Shown: positions 21,501-25,502 of the stretch, piece after piece | How positions within the stretch are numbered: the first letter of the stretch is position 1 | How the letters are laid out: each line of letters begins with the position of its first letter | Source: a virus | Strand: one strand, 5' to 3' | Length of the DNA: 25,502 nt | IMG/VR virus record: IMGVR_UViG_3300044655_000670 | Location: 1 to 25,502 of that record | Position numbers and translations under genes: made by a program | The notes under the pieces: generated by a model | Seen by the model: the letters and a program-made list of their open reading frames with translations, nothing else | The model's database searches: none | Told to the model about the DNA's origin: nothing

Positions 21501-23089
21501 TCCGTTTCACATCCGATTCTGTCAGCGTCAAGGCTGAGCAAGGCGAAACAGGGGAGCGCCGCATTGACGCCATCGCTGTCCCGTACAACGTGTTTGCCAC
21601 CGTCTCAGGCGGTCAGGAAGTCATGTTCAAGCCCGGGTCGCTGCCGGTCGACGGCAAAGCCCCCCGCGTGTTCATGTACCACGACTCCAGCAAGCCCGTC
21701 GGCATTGTCGCTGAACGTGTCGACACCGACGAAGCCATGCTTGCCTCCATGCGGATTAGCCGCACCGCGCTCGGCGACGAGGCACTGGTCCTGGCAGCCG
21801 ACGGCGTCATGGACGTGTCCGTCGGCGTCAACCCCATCGAGTACACCGAAGACAAGCAGGGCCGAATTACGGTCACCAAAGCTGAGTGGATGGAACTAAG
21901 TTTGGTCCCCATTCCCGCGTTCGCTGGTGCTACAATCACCGAAGTAGCCGCACAAGCGGCGTCAGATCCCGACGAATCCAACCCCCAAGAAACTCCAGAG
22001 GAGCACCCCGTGGAAGCAACACCCGCACAGGCAGAGGTCGTCGAGGCCGCAGCCATTCCGACCCCCGCACTGCCGGCACAGCCGAAGCGCAAGTTCGCCA
22101 TGCCGTCCGCAGGTGAGTACCTCGCCGCGTTTCACATCGGTGGCGACACGTTCCGCAAGGTCAACGAGGCATTCGTCGAGGCCGCCAAGGACCGCCAGTC
22201 CGCACTGCAGGCCGCCGCAGGCGACGTGCTCACGACCGACACCCCCGGTCTTCTCCCGGTGCCGGTCCTCGGCCCCGTGTTCCAGGACCTCAACTACGTC
22301 CGCCCCGTCGTCGCCGCAGTCGGCGCCCGCGCGATGCCCGACGGTGGCAACCAGAAGACGTTCATTCGTCCGACGTGGACCACGCACACCAGCGTCGCCG
22401 CCCAGTCCCCGGAACTGAACCCCGTGTCGGCCACCACGCCGGTGATCGCGTCCAACGTCGTCAGCAAGACCACCCTTGCCGGTCAGGTCACCCTGTCGGT
22501 GCAGGACATCGACTTCACCAGCCCGGCCGCCATGGAAATCATCCTGCGTGACCTCGCCTCGCAGTACCTCCTGGCTTCGGACAACGTCGCCGCTGACGCC
22601 ATCACCTCAGGTGCATCCGCCTCAGGCTCCACCTGGACGTTCAACACGACCGACCCGTCCACGCTGATCACCGCGCTGTACGACGCCGCCACCGACATCC
22701 TCAGCGCCAGCAACTTCCTCCCCGACCACGTCTTCGTTTCGCCGAACGTGTGGAAGCTCCTCGGACAGCAGCTTGACGCCGACAAGCGCCCCGTGTTCCC
22801 GTACGCCGGCGCCGCCGGTCTCATGGGCGTCAACGGTGCAGGTGCCGCCAACATCACCCAGGCCAACACGTTCAACCCGTTCGGCCTTAACCTGGTGGTG
22901 GACCGCAACTTCGCCAACAACACGATGGTCGTCGCCAAGGGTTCCGCCATCGAGTTCTACGAGCAGATCCGCGGCCTCATGTCCGTGGAGGCGCCGTCCA
23001 CGCTGGGCCGCACCTTCTCGTACTACGGCTACGTCGCCACGTTCATCGCAGACAGCGACCTCGTCAAGTCCATCACCGTCTCGCCCTGA
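21497..23089 (+). CDS. Prohead protease-major capsid fusion (second copy)
   Basis: Identical to 6522-8114; the internal ribosome site and GTG lie at 21997-22012. Confidence 0.93.
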   Translation: MIRFTSDSVSVKAEQGETGERRIDAIAVPYNVFATVSGGQEVMFKPGSLPVDGKAPRVFMYHDSSKPVGIVAERVDTDEAMLASMRISRTALGDEALVLAADGVMDVSVGVNPIEYTEDKQGRITVTKAEWMELSLVPIPAFAGATITEVAAQAASDPDESNPQETPEEHPVEATPAQAEVVEAAAIPTPALPAQPKRKFAMPSAGEYLAAFHIGGDTFRKVNEAFVEAAKDRQSALQAAAGDVLTTDTPGLLPVPVLGPVFQDLNYVRPVVAAVGARAMPDGGNQKTFIRPTWTTHTSVAAQSPELNPVSATTPVIASNVVSKTTLAGQVTLSVQDIDFTSPAAMEIILRDLASQYLLASDNVAADAITSGASASGSTWTFNTTDPSTLITALYDAATDILSASNFLPDHVFVSPNVWKLLGQQLDADKRPVFPYAGAAGLMGVNGAGAANITQANTFNPFGLNLVVDRNFANNTMVVAKGSAIEFYEQIRGLMSVEAPSTLGRTFSYYGYVATFIADSDLVKSITVSP

Positions 23090-23110
23090 TCCGGGCCTGA
23101 GGGACTAGTC

Positions 23111-23752
23111 ATGTCGGAGATTGCGTACGTCGTCCGGGCCATGCGTCTGGACGACTACGCAGTCATCCAACTACTGACCAACGTTGACGTTACCGTCAGC
23201 CAAGAAATCGAAATAGCCGGTGTCGGCGCAGGCTTCAACGACTCAGGCGTCATCGTCACGGCGCTGCCCCAGTACGAGTTCATCGGGGTGGACAACCTTG
23301 GCGAACTGCAGTTCAACTACGAGAACCCGATACCGAATCAGGTTCTGTACCAGAACCCGGGCACAAACGTCACCTACTACGCAGTTGATCCGTACGGAAC
23401 GCTGGAATGGAACCCTGTTTGCACATGGATTACCAGCACCAACGTGACCGAATGGCTGGGTATTTCGGTCGCCACTGCCAATGACACCGCGTTCATCACG
23501 AAGTGCGTGTCGGCTGCCAACGCGTTTGCGTATCGGCGCAGACAGGAATCGGGCTACTTGACCGATGAACTGCACACCAGCCCCGGCGGCGACGTAACCC
23601 TTGGAACCATCATGTACGCCGCACTGCTGTACAGGGAACGCGGATCCGCAGACTCGTTCGCATCGTTTGACTCGATGGGGACGTTCCCTGTGCCGTCAGC
23701 CCTTGGGCGCATCCTCCAGTTGCTGGGTGTCGGCCGTCCGCAGGTTGCGTAA
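23111..23752 (+). CDS. Head-tail adaptor (second copy)
   Basis: Identical to 8136-8777. Confidence 0.75.
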   Translation: MSEIAYVVRAMRLDDYAVIQLLTNVDVTVSQEIEIAGVGAGFNDSGVIVTALPQYEFIGVDNLGELQFNYENPIPNQVLYQNPGTNVTYYAVDPYGTLEWNPVCTWITSTNVTEWLGISVATANDTAFITKCVSAANAFAYRRRQESGYLTDELHTSPGGDVTLGTIMYAALLYRERGSADSFASFDSMGTFPVPSALGRILQLLGVGRPQVA

Positions 23753-24114
23753 TGGCTGCCACCGGCATCCTGTGGGACGCGGTCAACGCCACCAAAACCG
23801 CGCTAGTGGCCCTGAACCTCGGCTACGAGGTTGTCACGGACCCACGCAACGCCCGCCCCATGACCCTGTTTCTGGAGCTTCCCACCGTCGAGGCGTTCAC
23901 CTACAACGTCGGCGACATCACCCTCGTTATTCGCATCTGCGCCCCACCGCCCGGCAACCAGGACGCATCTGACTGGTTGCTGACACAAGCAGATAAAATA
24001 ATGAACAGTTCAATAGCCGTGACAGACCTCCGCCCGTCTGTCATGATTATTGGCGGCGGTCAGGAACTGCCGACATACGACCTCACCGTGCGGGTAGCCG
24101 TACGGCGCAACTAG
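23752..24114 (+). CDS. Tail terminator-like protein (second copy)
   Basis: Identical to 8777-9139. Confidence 0.6.
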   Translation: MAATGILWDAVNATKTALVALNLGYEVVTDPRNARPMTLFLELPTVEAFTYNVGDITLVIRICAPPPGNQDASDWLLTQADKIMNSSIAVTDLRPSVMIIGGGQELPTYDLTVRVAVRRN

Positions 24115-24128
24115 CAAAAGGACAACCC

Positions 24129-24554
24129 ATGGCCACCAGCACATTCCTTTCCAACGCGACGGTGAACATCACCCAGGGCGTCACCACGACCGACCTGTCG
24201 GATCAGTGCCGCAGCGTCACCATCACCGTCGGCCAGGACCCGCTGGAGTCAACCGCCATGGGCGACACCGGGCACCGTTTTGTCGGCGGCCTTCAGAGCG
24301 TCGAGGTCACGCTCGAGATGTTCCTGTCGTACGGCGCATCCGAGGTGGAAGGCGTCCTGTCGTCCTGTGTCGGCACCGGCACCACCGTCCTGACCATCAG
24401 CCCGTCCGGAACCACAGAGTCGGCCACCAACCCCGAGTACGTCATCACCAACGCCATGCTGGAGAACTTCACCCCCATCGCCAGCACCGTCGGCGAGCTT
24501 GCCATGGTCACCGCCACGTTTACCGGCGGCACCTGGGTCCGCGACGTCACCTGA
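24129..24554 (+). CDS. Major tail protein (second copy)
   Basis: Identical to 9154-9579. Confidence 0.8.
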   Translation: MATSTFLSNATVNITQGVTTTDLSDQCRSVTITVGQDPLESTAMGDTGHRFVGGLQSVEVTLEMFLSYGASEVEGVLSSCVGTGTTVLTISPSGTTESATNPEYVITNAMLENFTPIASTVGELAMVTATFTGGTWVRDVT

Positions 24555-24575
24555 TCCCCAACCTAAGGAGAAACC

Positions 24576-24839
24576 ATGCAACTGAACCTGCATGTCACCA
24601 CCAACGACGGCGACGACTACACAGTCACTACCAACCTGTTCGTCGTTGTTGCGTGGGAACGCAAATACAAGCGGAAAGCGTCCGAACTGTCAGCCGGCAT
24701 CGGCGTCGAGGACCTGGCGTTTATGGCGTACGAATCCTGCAAACAGTCAGGCATCACCGTTCCCGCCGTGTTTGACGACTACATCAAGAAGCTCGCCGCT
24801 ATCGAGGTTGTGGGGCAGGAACCCGAAAACCCTTCCTGA
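24576..24839 (+). CDS. Tail assembly chaperone, short form (second copy)
   Basis: Identical to 9601-9864. Confidence 0.85.
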   Translation: MQLNLHVTTNDGDDYTVTTNLFVVVAWERKYKRKASELSAGIGVEDLAFMAYESCKQSGITVPAVFDDYIKKLAAIEVVGQEPENPS

Positions 24840-24973
24840 AAGGCTCGTACCACTACTCGCTAGCGGTGGTGCTGGTTTCCACCGGGTACTGGCCTCCACA
24901 GATACCTTTTGAGGGGCGCGACCTGGCGACAGTGGTTACAATCTTGAACGAGCAAGCAAGGAAACAGCGATGA
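24576..24973 (+). CDS. Tail assembly chaperone, -1 frameshift form (second copy)
   Basis: Identical to 9601-9998; slip site A AAC CCT at 24827-24833, stop overlapping the next ATG at 24970. Confidence 0.85.
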
Positions 24974-25461
24974 CTGCCAGCATGAACCTAGAAATTGGTG
25001 GTGCCAAAGACGCAATCAAAGCTTTGCGCAGAATTGACCCCGAACTGCGGAAACAGTTCAACAGGGACGCCGCCCAGATCATGAAACCTGCGTTGGACCG
25101 CATCAAAGCGTCGTACCCAGAACAACTGCCGTCAGGCATGCAACGCGCATGGAAAATGCGTTCAGGGTTCGCGCAATTCCCGTACGACGTCAAGAAAATG
25201 CGTCGAGGCGTCAAGTTCAAGATTGACACCCGCCGCAAGTCAGCCACCGTCATGCGTTTGGTGCAGACCGAACCGTCAGCTGTGTTCATTGAGTTTGTGG
25301 GCCGTAAACAAATGCCTCGAATCTCTCAGGTGTTGACTCGGTTCTATGGACCGCCCGGACGTTTCATGTGGCCAGCCGCCGAAAAAGCAATTCCCGACGT
25401 CATTGACGAATTAAAAAAGCGTGTCTTCAAGGCCACGCGTGACGTACAGGACGCCCTCTAA
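24970..25461 (+). CDS. HK97 gp10-like tail completion protein (second copy)
   Basis: Same protein as 9995-10486, with one silent difference (TTC here, TTT there) at 25428. Confidence 0.55.
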   Translation: MTASMNLEIGGAKDAIKALRRIDPELRKQFNRDAAQIMKPALDRIKASYPEQLPSGMQRAWKMRSGFAQFPYDVKKMRRGVKFKIDTRRKSATVMRLVQTEPSAVFIEFVGRKQMPRISQVLTRFYGPPGRFMWPAAEKAIPDVIDELKKRVFKATRDVQDAL

Positions 25462-25502
25462 TGGCAATAACTATCCCCATCATTTCCGAGTACGACGGCA
25501 AG
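25461..25502 (+). CDS. Tape measure protein, 5' fragment cut by window end
   Basis: The first 14 codons of the tape measure gene (complete at 10486-11913). The cut is the window edge and not a biological truncation. Confidence 0.9.
   Translation, partial: MAITIPIISEYDGK

Larger units (their letters stand above)
14976..25502. repeat. Second copy of the genome-scale direct repeat
   Basis: This is the second pass through the same 14,975-bp unit. Gene contents and frames match bases 1-10527. From 16044 to 25427 I find it identical to the first copy. From 15075 to 16043 it is a diverged haplotype whose differences are all synonymous. It supplies the full 5' end of the metallophosphoesterase gene, which is cut off at the left edge of the window. 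Confidence 0.97.

Noticed and set aside
1-25502. Tandem prophage dimer or two related prophages in a chromosome
   Set aside because: No host genes, integrase or attachment-like junctions at the unit boundary, and near-perfect identity over 9.4 kb; overlap past one circular turn is simpler.
1-25502. CRISPR arrays, tRNA genes, insertion sequences
   Set aside because: No short regularly spaced repeats, cloverleaf-like segments or transposase/inverted-repeat pairs seen apart from the whole-genome repeat.

Overview
The window is one small, complete double-stranded DNA tailed phage genome (siphovirus type, HK97-like head) read about 1.7 times around. Bases 1-10527 recur as bases 14976-25502 at a constant offset of 14975, so the unit is 14,975 bp. 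It could be circular, circularly permuted, or joined at cohesive ends. Every gene I can support lies on the + strand, and stop/start overlaps (ATGA, TAATG, GTGA) are common. High GC, frequent GTG starts, purine-rich ribosome sites, an Rpf-like secreted lysozyme-fold protein and the gene order point to an actinobacterial host. From memory, the layout resembles the very small actinophages (about 14-17 kb) of Rhodococcus, Arthrobacter and Microbacterium. No host genes, integrase, repressor, tRNA or CRISPR array are visible.

Layout of one unit (first-copy coordinates). A strong GC hairpin (1154-1197) separates the end of the late genes from a small accessory/replication block (1260-3316). That block encodes a zinc-ribbon protein, a signal-peptide Rpf-like muralytic protein, a 25-residue membrane peptide, a coiled-coil protein, a putative ssDNA-binding/annealing protein with an SSB-like acidic tip, a Cys/His-rich protein, a VRR-NUC nuclease and a 21-residue membrane peptide. 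A structured 297-bp non-coding segment (3317-3613) is the best place to look for a packaging site. The packaging and head block follows: an HNH endonuclease in frame with the large terminase, then portal, a protease-major capsid fusion and a head-tail adaptor. The tail block has a terminator candidate, major tail protein, tail assembly chaperone with a -1 frameshift extension, an HK97 gp10-like protein, a short tape measure and minor tail proteins. The unit closes with a holin-like protein, an M15-type peptidase endolysin, a small HTH-type Cys protein (possible small terminase), a metallophosphoesterase and a hypothetical protein.

The genes form a minimal virion and lysis kit with almost no replication machinery, so DNA synthesis must rely on the host. 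Three structural loci appear to get two or more products from one reading frame: HNH-TerL (internal GTG with strong Shine-Dalgarno, plus a T7 slippery run), protease-capsid (internal Shine-Dalgarno plus GTG) and the tail chaperone (A AAC CCT slip).

The two copies are not identical. By eye I count about 55 substitutions between positions 100 and 1068, every one synonymous. I then see none until one silent change at 10453. The window therefore joins at least two strain haplotypes, with an abrupt switch near 1068/16043.
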